Of a stretch of 64,000 bases of DNA, positions 6,772 through 15,585 are shown one piece after another (the stretch's first letter is position 1; every line of letters begins with the position of its first letter). The position numbers and the translations under genes were made by a program. The stretch is from contig NZ_JH980292.1 in NCBI RefSeq assembly GCF_000314005.1, positions 4,500,121-4,564,120 of the forward strand, written 5' to 3'. Under the pieces are notes generated by a model, which ran no database searches, was not told where the DNA came from, and saw nothing but the letters and a program-made list of their open reading frames with translations. This DNA comes from Spirulina subsalsa PCC 9445. Its GTDB lineage: Bacteria; Cyanobacteriota; Cyanobacteriia; Cyanobacteriales; Spirulinaceae.

Positions 6772-9027
6772 TTAGTTAGGAAGAATGCTGGGATCGATTT
6801 CTTCCAGACCTTCGATTCCTTCTAATTCAGTCCCGTCGTCATCAGCTTCAACTTCGGTTTCGTCATCAGCTTCAACTTCGGTTTCGTCGTCAACATCAAC
6901 TTCGGTTTCGTCATCAACATCAACTTCGGTTTCGTCATCAACATCAACTTCGGTTTCGTCATCAACATCAACTTCGGTTTCGTCGTCAACATCAACTTCG
7001 GTTTCGTCATCAACATCAACTTCGGTTTCGTCATCAACATCAACTTCGGTGTCATCATCAACATCTAAGTCGGTGTCGTCATCAACATCTAAGTCGGTGT
7101 CGTCATCAACATCTAAGTCGGTGTCGTCATCAACATCTAAGTCTAAATCGAGATCATCATCAGCCGCCAGTTGATCATAGATGGATTCAGCTTCCTCTTG
7201 AGAGATTTCGCTTAAACCAACCAAAGAGGGGAAAGCACGGCTAGAAGGACCACGCAGTTTGTAACCTAACGCTAAACCACGACCACGACCGCGAGAAGCC
7301 ACTAAGTAACGAACACCAGAGACTTCACCAAACTGGACATCAACTTGTGCCGTTTGATTCACGAAGTAGATAGGAGAACCTAAGACCAAGAAGCGACCAC
7401 GACCACCCCGACCTGTGAAGATATTCACAATAGCGGGATTAAATTTGAAGCGGTTGTTGCGCTCAAATTTGATTTTGATTTCGTTGCTGATGCGCTCTTG
7501 TTCTTCAAATTCAACGCTTTGAGGAGTGCTTTCAACTTTCACGTCCTCAAATTTGATTTTGCCACCTTCAAGAACATTGAAGTTAAAACGACCAACTTGG
7601 AAAACATTGCGGGTTTTGAATTCCCGTTGGTTAACCGTTAAGAAGTTAACATTAACCTCTGTGCCAGTATTCCGTAGTGCCAAGAAAGTGGGATTCCCAG
7701 CCAAGTTTTCGTACTTGTAGTTACGAGACAGACGAGATACATTCACCTCCCCTACACCACTTTGGGTCAGGAATTGAATATCGCCCCGGAATTTACCATC
7801 TAATTCAAAATTCGTGCTATCTTGCTTCACTTCAAACTCAACGGGTTTGTCGCCGCGTAAGTTGCTGCCACTAAAAGCGGTAGCAGTAGAGTTCAGCAGG
7901 GCAAAATAACCACTCGCTTGACCATCAATTTTATAGTTCAGAGAGCGAGCGAGGTCTAAAGAAGCACGGTTTTTCTCGGTGACATCACCCACTTGTTGCA
8001 GGTTAGCCATTGCAAAGTCAATAGCACCAGACCCTTCAATTTTGAACTTGTTGCGACTACCACCACCAACAGATTCAATTTTGAACTTGGTGGCTTCGCC
8101 AGACACCCGGAGAGTACCATCAGAGTAATCAAGGTCAGTCCCTTGGGTCGTCGCTAATTGATTCTCGGAAGAGCTAGTGGTGCTGGTGTCGCTAGTGGTG
8201 CTAGTGCTGCCACTGGTGCCGCTAGTAGTGCTAGTGCTGCCACTAGTGGTGCTAGTGCTGCCACTGGTGCCGCTAGTAGTGCTAGTGCTGCCACTGGTGC
8301 CACTGGTGCTGCTGCTAGTGGTGCTTGTGCTGCTACCCCCTCGGTTCAGAGTAACGTCTTTCCCTTCAAACTCAAATTTGATTTTTTGAGTGGCGATGGG
8401 GATGACTTCAGGAAGAGTGGCACCAGCCGTTTGAACAAAGCGATAGTCAGAAGGTAAGTCAATCAAACCATTGTCAATATTGGCATCAATTTGACCGATT
8501 TGCAGTTTCCCTTCAGTGGGGGTGAAGCCAGTCCCTTCAACATTGGAGAGATAGGGTAGGAACAGTTGAGGTGCCGCAACTTCAGGTCGGATTAAGGTAC
8601 CCGGAACGTTGAGGGGGTTACTGTCGAAGAAACCAACCTTGAAGCTCAGAATCGTATCAACACGGGAGAAGGGAACGAGGAAACCATTACCGTTAAAAGC
8701 AACCCCAGACAGTTGACCTTGTAATAACCCTGTGTCTCCAGCGTTCACTTTACCGTTGCCACCATCATCAAAGTAGCTTCCGGTGGGAACGAAGTTGGGG
8801 TTAGTCAGGACACCGTTAGGGCTAACGATGCGCAGTTGGTTAATCCCGATGTCAAACAAGCTAACATTCCCTTCTGGGTTTTGAGAGGGAATAAAGAATG
8901 CTGCTTCACCTTGAATGCTACCACCCGTCACAGGGATTTGAGCTTGAGCCGCAGGGGCAACGCCGAGGGCAAAAGTTCCAGCCAGACCTAAAAACAGTGC
9001 AGTTTGACGAGTTGATTGAGAAACCAT
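6772..9027 (-). CDS. Exported repeat protein with Ser/Thr/Gly linker and acidic C-terminal minisatellite
   Basis: The 751-residue product starts at ATG 9027; ggag ten bases upstream supports this over GTG 9042. Residues 1-30 form a signal peptide ending VAPAAQAQ. Residues 31-230 contain repeated beta-like segments (GVAFNGNGFLVPFS). Residues 231-289 are a low-complexity linker of STSTTSGTSG units. Residues 290-620 are rich in FKIEG and VKFE strands. Residues 620-735 are about 14 copies of an eight-residue acidic unit (DVDDDTDL, then DVDDETEV). The charge pattern suggests Ca2+ binding or a surface polyelectrolyte, an inference only. I do not recognise a named family. It precedes, and is on the same strand as, the SLH porin, but a terminator lies between them. 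The role is unknown. Confidence 0.8.
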   Translation of the reverse strand: MVSQSTRQTALFLGLAGTFALGVAPAAQAQIPVTGGSIQGEAAFFIPSQNPEGNVSLFDIGINQLRIVSPNGVLTNPNFVPTGSYFDDGGNGKVNAGDTGLLQGQLSGVAFNGNGFLVPFSRVDTILSFKVGFFDSNPLNVPGTLIRPEVAAPQLFLPYLSNVEGTGFTPTEGKLQIGQIDANIDNGLIDLPSDYRFVQTAGATLPEVIPIATQKIKFEFEGKDVTLNRGGSSTSTTSSSTSGTSGSTSTTSGTSGSTSTTSGSTSTTSGTSGSTSTTSDTSTTSSSENQLATTQGTDLDYSDGTLRVSGEATKFKIESVGGGSRNKFKIEGSGAIDFAMANLQQVGDVTEKNRASLDLARSLNYKIDGQASGYFALLNSTATAFSGSNLRGDKPVEFEVKQDSTNFELDGKFRGDIQFLTQSGVGEVNVSRLSRNYKYENLAGNPTFLALRNTGTEVNVNFLTVNQREFKTRNVFQVGRFNFNVLEGGKIKFEDVKVESTPQSVEFEEQERISNEIKIKFERNNRFKFNPAIVNIFTGRGGRGRFLVLGSPIYFVNQTAQVDVQFGEVSGVRYLVASRGRGRGLALGYKLRGPSSRAFPSLVGLSEISQEEAESIYDQLAADDDLDLDLDVDDDTDLDVDDDTDLDVDDDTDLDVDDDTEVDVDDETEVDVDDETEVDVDDETEVDVDDETEVDVDDETEVDVDDETEVDVDDETEVEADDETEVEADDDGTELEGIEGLEEIDPSILPN
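6822..7150 (-). repeat. 24-bp minisatellite encoding acidic octapeptides
   Basis: About fourteen in-frame 24-bp units occur in three blocks: four copies with cgtcatcaacatctaag, about eight with cgtcatcaacatcaact, and two with cgtcatcagcttcaact. They differ at few positions and mostly synonymously or D/E-wise, which points to recent expansion by slippage or recombination. Confidence 0.9.
8158..8340 (-). repeat. In-frame repeats encoding a Ser/Thr/Gly linker
   Basis: Units built from gctagtgctgccactggtg recur without loss of frame and encode STSTTSGTSG-type stretches. They link the two beta-rich halves of the exported protein. Length variation between strains would be expected. Confidence 0.8.
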
Positions 9028-9611
9028 AGTGAAATACTCCACAAGTAAAATGAAGATGAGTTGGACTGTTGTTGATTTAGAAGTCTCTTGCTGTTGGATG
9101 GACTCCTAGAAGCAAGCTTGAAATACAGCCAGTTAGATTCGGAGAGAGAAGGTAGAAGCCCCAGAAGGATTAGAGAAAAAGTTGCCGGACCGGGTTACAA
9201 CCACCCATTTTAGGGTTTTTTCTCTTCTGTTGTCTCCTATGACGGGAGGGGTTGCCTCAGTGTTCCCAATTTTAGAAAAATTTTTCTGGGTAATTTCTCA
9301 AGGAGATTAGTGATTTTAGTCACAAGATATACGCAGAAAAATGTAAGACTTTAGTGCAAATGACATCCGCAAAAGGTACTAATTTTTTTGCGTTTTTGTC
9401 GGGAAAAAGTCAAATCAATAGGCTGAGGGTCGGCTCTCTCTTTGACCAGCAAGCGGATTGCCTTATGCCTAAGCCCTCTTGGTTTGTTAGGTGGTTTTTT
9501 CCCTTTCACCCTTAACCTTACCATCGAGTTTAAGGGTGAATTCTGACTCTCTTTAGTATAGGTGTTAAAAGTTACCGACTAGATATTGAGGAGAACCGCT
9601 AGAGGAAGCGA
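9028..9611. other. Noncoding region upstream of the acidic-repeat gene
   Basis: About 580 bases without a credible gene. They include the leader and promoter of the minus-strand gene starting at 9027, an AT-rich stretch at 9280-9420, and an 11-bp inverted repeat (ttcacccttaa at 9505-9515 and ttaagggtgaa at 9530-9540). The inverted repeat sits beyond the terminator of the SLH porin and could be an operator or a second terminator; on the minus strand the A-rich side follows it, so termination is less likely. Confidence 0.5.
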
Positions 9612-9650
9612 CCGAAAAAAAGGGGGAACAAAGTCCCCCTCTGGTTCGGT
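9612..9650 (-). terminator. Intrinsic terminator of the SLH-OprB porin gene
   Basis: On the minus strand agggggactttgttcccccttttttt is a GC-rich stem and T-run, extended by outer arms accgaa/ttcggt. It starts 14 bases after the porin stop codon. Confidence 0.92.
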
Positions 9651-9663
9651 CTTAACTGTCACC

Positions 9664-11661
9664 CTAGAAGCTGAAGGTGGTTCGCAAAGCGCCAATGGTG
9701 ACGGTGCTGTTGCTACTGTTGTGACCGGGGTTGAAGACGACGATCACGCCCGGTGTGATGCTGATGTTGTCGGTGAGACGCAACCGATAGAAGGCTTCGA
9801 GGTGGTAGCTGGTGGCAGGTTGACCGCCGGGCGGGGGGTTGATGACGTTTTGGGGGAAGCCGGGGATGTTCCGACCTAGGCCGCCTTGGGAGACGTTACT
9901 GCTGGTGATTTTGGGGGGTTGCCCGAAATAAAGCCCGCCTAGGTTGCCTTGACCGCCGAGGTCAGGGAAGTTGAGGAAGGCCATCCAGTTGAGGGTTTCT
10001 ACGGAACCCGAACCCGGGAGGTAATTAGAGGTGCTGTAGCCAACCCAACCCCCTAGGGTGAATTTGGGGGTGACGCGCCATTCCGCATTGAAACCAAAGG
10101 CGTTGGTTTGCATGGGGGCGCGGAGGAAAGCACCACTGTTACTGGTGATCAGTTGATCATCCCCAAGTCCGGTGAGTAGTAGACCCAAGGGGGAGTAGGA
10201 ATGGATGTATTGCAGGGCTACGTCGATGTCATCGCTGGGGGAGAGAACGACTTGTAACCCGGCCGTGGTGGCGGCGTAGTCTCCGCCAAAGAGTCCACCA
10301 CTAAAGATGGTGCCGGGGAAACTGTTTTCTGGGTCGCTGGAGGAGTAAACGGCTTGTAAACTGGCGATGGGGGAAATTTGCCAGTCAAACCCGATACCCC
10401 CTTGACCCCCACCGATGCTGGAGATGGGGTTACGTTGGGCAAAGCGTGACAGGGGACCACTCCCGGCGCTTTCGACTCGGTTGGATCCCCGGAAGACGTT
10501 GACGGGGCTAATGCCGCGAGGACCGACCATAACGGCTAGGTTGTTGCCGAAGAGGTGCCGGTAGTTGAGGTCACTGAGGAAGAGGTTGGCGTTGGTGTCG
10601 CCTTCGTAGGCTAATCCGATAAAGTTCCGGTATTGGCTGGGTAAGCTGCGATCGCCTGCGAAGGAATCAACGGTGCTTCCGGTGCCCGCTTGGAAGCTAG
10701 TCAGCAGTAAACTCCGGGGACTAAATTGGGTGAATAAGCTCAGTTGAGCGTTGGCAATGACGTTAAGATTTTGCTGACGATCTTGGAAACGCAACCCCAA
10801 GAAGTCAAAGGTTCCTCCGTCACGACCTTGAATCCCGATGATGGCTTGGCCGAACAGTTTAGTCGTGGTGGAGAATTGGTTATCTTCTTGGAAGGTGATG
10901 CGCGCATCAAGGGCATCAATACGACCCCCGAGCATTTCTAATTCCCCTTGGAATTCCCGCATTAAGGCTTGTAGCACTTCGAGGTCTTCCCGGGTGGCGA
11001 GGTCGGCGGTGGACTCGGCCAGAATACGCTCGATTTGTTGTAAGCAGGCGTTGAGTCCGGCGGCGAATTCGTAGCGACTCAGGGCGCGGTTGCCTCGGAA
11101 GGTACCGTCAGGATACCCAGCAATACAACCATAGCGGGTTACGAGGTCACTCAGGGCTTGATAGGCCCAGTCTCCGGGGAAAACGTCCCGGAATTGGGTG
11201 ACGCTGTTCACTTGGGACATGGGATCCCCTTCAACATTATTGTTGAAGATCACGGGGGCGGGTTGGCTGGGGTTGGCTAGGGTGTCCTTCAGGTTGGAGG
11301 ATGAGGGGGCGGCTGGAGTCGGTCGAGTGTTGAAGAAGGAGGCGGGGGTTTGGGCGTTGGTAAAGCCCTGCTGCCGAAGGGAAGAAGTCCCCTCAGAAGA
11401 TTGTAAGAGGGAAGCTTCAGTAAAAGATCCTTCAGTCGCCTGGGTTCCGGTTACAGCAGCAGTCAATGTAGATGCGGCGGGACTTTTGCTGACGGTTGAC
11501 TCAGAAGATTCAACGGAGGACTGAGTTTTAGAAGACCCAGAAGCGGCTAGCAGTTCTGACGCGGTGGTTGCTTGTGCTTGTAAGGGAGCGGTAAACAGCC
11601 CTAACAGTGTGAGCAGGACGGCAGAAGACAGGGTTTTCTCGTGTTTAAAATTTAGTTTCAC
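9664..11661 (-). CDS. SLH-domain OprB-type porin (cyanobacterial major outer-membrane porin / iron-uptake porin family)
   Basis: GTG at 11661 is taken as start because gaggag lies ten bases upstream; it gives 665 residues with a clean signal peptide (LLTLLGLFTAPLQAQA). A Ser-rich spacer is followed by one SLH domain at about 153-210 (FRDVFPGDWAYQAL, GYPDGTFRG), which anchors such porins to the cell wall. A coiled-coil stretch at about 210-260 (ATREDLEVLQALMREF) leads into an OprB-like beta barrel to the C-terminal Phe (TTFSF), a normal signal for outer-membrane insertion. Family members pass small solutes, inorganic ions or iron through the outer membrane; the substrate is not readable from sequence. 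A strong terminator follows, so the gene is probably monocistronic. Confidence 0.9.
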   Translation of the reverse strand: MKLNFKHEKTLSSAVLLTLLGLFTAPLQAQATTASELLAASGSSKTQSSVESSESTVSKSPAASTLTAAVTGTQATEGSFTEASLLQSSEGTSSLRQQGFTNAQTPASFFNTRPTPAAPSSSNLKDTLANPSQPAPVIFNNNVEGDPMSQVNSVTQFRDVFPGDWAYQALSDLVTRYGCIAGYPDGTFRGNRALSRYEFAAGLNACLQQIERILAESTADLATREDLEVLQALMREFQGELEMLGGRIDALDARITFQEDNQFSTTTKLFGQAIIGIQGRDGGTFDFLGLRFQDRQQNLNVIANAQLSLFTQFSPRSLLLTSFQAGTGSTVDSFAGDRSLPSQYRNFIGLAYEGDTNANLFLSDLNYRHLFGNNLAVMVGPRGISPVNVFRGSNRVESAGSGPLSRFAQRNPISSIGGGQGGIGFDWQISPIASLQAVYSSSDPENSFPGTIFSGGLFGGDYAATTAGLQVVLSPSDDIDVALQYIHSYSPLGLLLTGLGDDQLITSNSGAFLRAPMQTNAFGFNAEWRVTPKFTLGGWVGYSTSNYLPGSGSVETLNWMAFLNFPDLGGQGNLGGLYFGQPPKITSSNVSQGGLGRNIPGFPQNVINPPPGGQPATSYHLEAFYRLRLTDNISITPGVIVVFNPGHNSSNSTVTIGALRTTFSF

Positions 11662-12037
11662 GGTTTTATGACTCCTCAAAACACCATATCAATCATCGTA
11701 AGACCTAAGATGGATCAGGAATCATTTTGACCAACCTGCTTAATCGAGATTAAAGCAGGAGGGGGATTAGACTACCAGAGTCCTGACACGCAACTTAGTT
11801 GAATTCTACAGTTAGCACCAACTCTGACCGAGTTAAGTTTGATGAATGACTGGAATTCTCGGCTATTTTAGCTGATTTATTGACCAGTGAACACAGGCAA
11901 GAAGCTGAGATTAATTCCGCTCCATTTTTTGCTGGAGAAAAATTAATCGGATAGCTCAGAATGGGAGTCAAGGCAAACCTGAGCTTGTCGCTTTCCCTAG
12001 CATTGTTTCACCATTCTTATGGGGGGGGGCTAGCCCC
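11662..12037. other. Noncoding region upstream of the porin, with hairpin at the pseudokinase end
   Basis: No gene seen in about 375 bases. The part near 11690-11900 should hold the porin promoter and leader. At 12020-12037 a G-run, ctag and cccccta form a palindromic hairpin adjoining the stop codon of the pseudokinase gene; it lacks a U-run. Confidence 0.45.
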
Positions 12038-13555
12038 CTAAGATTTATAGTGTTGACTCATGATTTCTAGCTGTTGACGGATGCCTTCAGGGTTTAACCA
12101 GCCATAACCTGCTTCTCCGAGAACTTTAAGCAGTTGCTGAAAATCTTCTTCTGTCCAATCGGGAGAACCATAGCGGGTGAGGGCTAATCTAATTTCCTCT
12201 TCTGAGAGATTACCCAAGGGATTGGCTGGTTTAAAGAATGGACGGGGTAGATATTTGGGTAAACGGGCTTGAATCCAATCTTTTAAGGAAGGTTTAGCCG
12301 GAACAAGTTGAACTTGTAAGGTCAGGGTGTATTTAATTTCTGGGGCAGAATATTGATGTAAAATAATTTGCCGCTCGTAGCTTTCCCCAAGGGTTAAATG
12401 ACGAGGATCAATGGTGATTTGATAGTCTCGTTGTTCGGGGTCAAAATGGGCGGGACTCACACGAATCCAGGGATGAATCGCTCCACTGTGGGGGGGATCA
12501 TCGGCATGGGGGGCAATTTCCCAAGTTCCCTCGATGAGGGAGGGGGGGAGTCCCCGTTTGAGTCGGAGGGATTGGTTGAGAACTTGCCCGGTGTGATGGG
12601 CTTTAAAGACAATGGGGGGAAGTTCGAGGGGGATTTCCGGCACCCGGGCCAGGGAGAGTCGTTCTAGGGCGGTTCTAGCTTGGTGGGCGGATTGGTAGGG
12701 GTTGGGGGGGTTGGGATTGACTAGACTCTCTAGCCACTGCACAAAGTCGGGGTTGAGGGTGGAGAGTTTGGGGGCGAGGGGACTGAGGGTGAGGCGATCG
12801 CCAATGGGGGGCATTTCCTCCCAAGGCGTTTGGCTAAACCAACTGAGCCAAGCTAATCCTACCGCCCGCAAATCCCCCCGAGGATTCTCCAGTTCGTCGG
12901 GTTCTGATTGCCCATGCCAACCCAAATCTACTAGATAAAGATTCAGTTGATCATCCAGCAAAATATTCTCGGGTTTCAGGTTTTGGTGCAGAATGACTGG
13001 AGTCTGTTGGTGGAGTTCACTTAACAGGTCTAATAACTTCAGAAAAACTGTTTTAATTTCTGCAAAAGATAACTCTTTTTTATGGTGCAGGGGTTGACAA
13101 TTATCTATATAATTGCGTACCCAGCAGAACCCTGTTCCCTTTTCGGTCGGGGTGGGGAAACCATACTGATAGGTCAACAGTTGAGGATGATTGACCGTTT
13201 GTAGACGCTGAATTTGCTGTTTTAGGGCTTGCCAAGGAACAACGGTTCCGTCGGGTTCTGCGGCTTCAAAATGTTTAATCACCACCTTCTGCTGCGTGAT
13301 GGTGTCTTGGGCGAGATAGGTGATACAACCGCGCTCAATGGGCTGTCCTAGCTCTTGGAGCATTTGGTAACGCTGGGTGGGGCGTGCTATTTCTGGGGCG
13401 ACAACAGGGGGGTGAGCGGCACTGGGCTGACGCTCTGGTGTTAACGTTTGGAGTACCCCTTGACTCTGGGAAAGGTCATTAGCGTAGGCATCCCCTACGG
13501 ACACACCGGAGGAGAGGGAAGAACTCGAAAGATTGGGTTGCTGAGGTTGTACCAT
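12038..13555 (-). CDS. Ser/Thr kinase-fold protein, predicted pseudokinase, with C-terminal beta domain
   Basis: The 505-residue product has a kinase-like domain at about 60-300: VVIKHF holds the usual ATP-site lysine (~93), HQNLKPENILL is the catalytic loop (~186), and DLGW replaces DFG (~208). In the catalytic loop the invariant HRD Asp is Asn, and the glycine loop (LGQPIERGCI) is degenerate, so phosphotransfer is unlikely. Residues about 310-415 (GQVLNQSLRLKRG, WIRVSPAHFDPEQ, YTLTLQVQLVP) look like an Ig-like beta sandwich. Residues about 440-505 form a helical tail. It has no membrane segment. It is divergent from the desaturase-like gene. It could act as a scaffold or allosteric regulator; this is inference. 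Confidence 0.8.
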   Translation of the reverse strand: MVQPQQPNLSSSSLSSGVSVGDAYANDLSQSQGVLQTLTPERQPSAAHPPVVAPEIARPTQRYQMLQELGQPIERGCITYLAQDTITQQKVVIKHFEAAEPDGTVVPWQALKQQIQRLQTVNHPQLLTYQYGFPTPTEKGTGFCWVRNYIDNCQPLHHKKELSFAEIKTVFLKLLDLLSELHQQTPVILHQNLKPENILLDDQLNLYLVDLGWHGQSEPDELENPRGDLRAVGLAWLSWFSQTPWEEMPPIGDRLTLSPLAPKLSTLNPDFVQWLESLVNPNPPNPYQSAHQARTALERLSLARVPEIPLELPPIVFKAHHTGQVLNQSLRLKRGLPPSLIEGTWEIAPHADDPPHSGAIHPWIRVSPAHFDPEQRDYQITIDPRHLTLGESYERQIILHQYSAPEIKYTLTLQVQLVPAKPSLKDWIQARLPKYLPRPFFKPANPLGNLSEEEIRLALTRYGSPDWTEEDFQQLLKVLGEAGYGWLNPEGIRQQLEIMSQHYKS

Positions 13556-13758
13556 TGCTGTTGTTGTTCAGAGCGATCGCCAAATAATAACCTAGAGTAT
13601 CAGTGAGCTAGAGTATAAACGGATTCAGAGCATCTAACTCCCCTTACTTTACCGGAAAATATTCCCGAGTGTTCAAGCATCACGAATCCTTATCAAGAGG
13701 TAGCCCATTCATTCCCTGATCATGGCATCCTTAACTATAAACCCTGACCCAGAAAAAA

Positions 13759-15261
13759 ATGCCAGAATCGAAAAGAATCATCGTCGTGGGTGCAGGCTGG
13801 GCCGGACTTAGTGCCACCTACCACCTCGCACAACAAGGATATCAGGTAACACTGCTCGAAGCCGCTTCCCAACCCGGCGGACTGGTGGCGGGCTGGAAAA
13901 CTCCCGGTGGACGTTCCGTAGAGGGCGGAATTCATGGTTTTTGGTATCCCTACCGCAACATTTTCCAGTTAGTCGAACACCTTAAGCTAAATCCCTTTAC
14001 CCCCTTTACCCGTTCCGCTCAATACTCCCCTCAAGGGTTAGAAGTTGAGTCTCCCATTTTTCAAGATGAAATTCAACTCCCCGCCCCCCTCGGCACCTTT
14101 TTATATCCTAAATTTAAGCGCCTCCCCCTCATTGATCGTCTTTCCGCCCTTCCCCTTCTCCATGCCGTGTTAGACTTCGACAATTCCCCGACGGCTTGGC
14201 AACGGTACGATAAAATGACCGCCCGGGAATTATTTAAACAATATGGGGTTTCAGCGCGTCTCTATCGAGAAGCCTTTGAACCTATGTTATTAGTGGGTTT
14301 ATTCGCCCCCGGAGAACAATGTAGTGCGGCGGCGGCGTTGGGAATGCTCTATTATTTCATCTTGGCTCATCAACCCAACTTTGATGTCGTTTGGTGTCGC
14401 GGCACGGTGGGCGAAATGATTTTTAAACCTTGGGTGCGGGAAATCCAAAAATTAGGCGGTCAAGTTTTGACTAATCAACGAGTCACGGATTTAATGCTCA
14501 ATGAAAATGGTCAAGTGCAGTCGGTGATCTGTGAAAATGACCGTTTTGAAGGGGATGCCGTTGTGTTTGCTCTGAGTGTGATTGGCATTAAACGGATTAT
14601 TGCTCGCAGTAAAACCCTCAATCAATACCCAGAATTCCGGAACTTAATGAACCTCAACGGAATTGATGTTTTAGCCACTCGTCTCTGGTTTGATCAAAAA
14701 GTCCCTATTCCCCTGCCCTCTAACGCTTGTTTTGGCTTTGATAGCACCACAGGCTGGACATTTTTTGATCTCAATACTCTTCATGATGATTATAAGGAGG
14801 AAACCGGGAGCGTTATTGAGGCGGATTTTTACCATGCTAATCAATTATTACCCATGACAGATCGGCAAATTGTCGCCAAGGTGTACCGGGATTTACTCAC
14901 TTGTATTCCTCAACTCAAGGAGGCGAAAATTATTGATAAAAGTGTGATTCGCGTTCGTCAAGGTGTCACCCATTTTTCTCCGGGGAGTTATCAGTATTTA
15001 TTAAGCCGGAAAACGACGATTCCTAATCTGTTTTTAAGTGGGGATTGGATTGTCACAGATCATGGGTCTTGGTCCCAAGAAAAAGCCTATGTGACGGGTT
15101 TAGAAGCCGCCAATGGGGTGATTGATTATTTTAAAATTGGAGAAAAAGCCCCAATTATTCCCGTCGAACCCGATGAAGTCCATATTCAATTTCTGCGTAG
15201 CATAAATAAGGGGATTCGTCAAGTGCAGAATGCTATTTTACCAGATTTTTGGTTAGACTAG
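13759..15261 (+). CDS. FAD-dependent oxidoreductase related to carotenoid desaturases (PDS/ZDS-like)
   Basis: A 500-residue protein with the N-terminal dinucleotide-binding motif VVGAGWAGLSATYHLAQQGY and the acid LLEAASQPGG. It then shows the plant-type desaturase pattern GGIHGFWYPYRNIFQL and a C-terminal FAD-contact region LFLSGDWIVTDHGSWSQEKAYVTGLEAAN. The family includes phytoene and zeta-carotene desaturases and amine oxidases. The central sequence differs enough from CrtP/CrtQ that the substrate (a carotenoid, polyene or quinone) remains open. It is divergent from the pseudokinase gene. A small membrane protein gene follows at 26 bases and is probably co-transcribed. No clear ribosome site precedes the ATG. 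Confidence 0.8.
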   Translation: MPESKRIIVVGAGWAGLSATYHLAQQGYQVTLLEAASQPGGLVAGWKTPGGRSVEGGIHGFWYPYRNIFQLVEHLKLNPFTPFTRSAQYSPQGLEVESPIFQDEIQLPAPLGTFLYPKFKRLPLIDRLSALPLLHAVLDFDNSPTAWQRYDKMTARELFKQYGVSARLYREAFEPMLLVGLFAPGEQCSAAAALGMLYYFILAHQPNFDVVWCRGTVGEMIFKPWVREIQKLGGQVLTNQRVTDLMLNENGQVQSVICENDRFEGDAVVFALSVIGIKRIIARSKTLNQYPEFRNLMNLNGIDVLATRLWFDQKVPIPLPSNACFGFDSTTGWTFFDLNTLHDDYKEETGSVIEADFYHANQLLPMTDRQIVAKVYRDLLTCIPQLKEAKIIDKSVIRVRQGVTHFSPGSYQYLLSRKTTIPNLFLSGDWIVTDHGSWSQEKAYVTGLEAANGVIDYFKIGEKAPIIPVEPDEVHIQFLRSINKGIRQVQNAILPDFWLD

Positions 15262-15286
15262 GAGCAAGATCATCACGGGAGGAATT

Positions 15287-15580
15287 ATGAGTGACGCGGA
15301 AAAACAAGAGTTAGAAAAGATGGGTTTACCGTTGAACAATCAAGAGGAAAAGCCCCTTTCTTCCTCGGAGTTTGCGGCGAATTCTTCGCCGTTAGTGAAT
15401 ACGGTTTCCCAACTGAGTGGGATTGTTTCGCCCTACTTTATTGTGTTGGTGGGGTTATATATTTATAACAGTAACTTCTGGATTGGTATTGTCTTAGTGG
15501 GGGTGGGAATTGTTTCCCTGTTCAAAATCTCACTGAGTGATGTTGAACGGTGGATTGAGGGAATCAAGAAGTTACTGTGA
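15287..15580 (+). CDS. Small membrane protein of unknown function
   Basis: A 97-residue protein: about 45 polar N-terminal residues rich in Ser, Glu and Asn, then two hydrophobic segments (YFIVLVGLYIYNSNFWIGIV and the following VGVGIVSLF), and a short charged tail ERWIEGIKKLL. The start ATG has ggagga eight bases upstream. I do not recognise a named family. Its position 26 bases behind the desaturase-like gene suggests co-expression and a possible membrane-anchoring or regulatory role for that enzyme, which is inference only. Confidence 0.65.
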   Translation: MSDAEKQELEKMGLPLNNQEEKPLSSSEFAANSSPLVNTVSQLSGIVSPYFIVLVGLYIYNSNFWIGIVLVGVGIVSLFKISLSDVERWIEGIKKLL

Positions 15581-15585
15581 GGGGC

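Noticed and set aside
6785-7174. Plus-strand open frame of serine/threonine repeats
   Set aside because: It is the complement of the 24-bp acidic minisatellite on the minus strand; its repeated SVSSSTST is forced by the DNA repeat and there is no start signal.
8158-8457. Plus-strand frames rich in Ala/Ser/Gly or Val/Leu
   Set aside because: They mirror the Ser/Thr/Gly linker repeat of the minus-strand gene, and no domain or ribosome site is seen.
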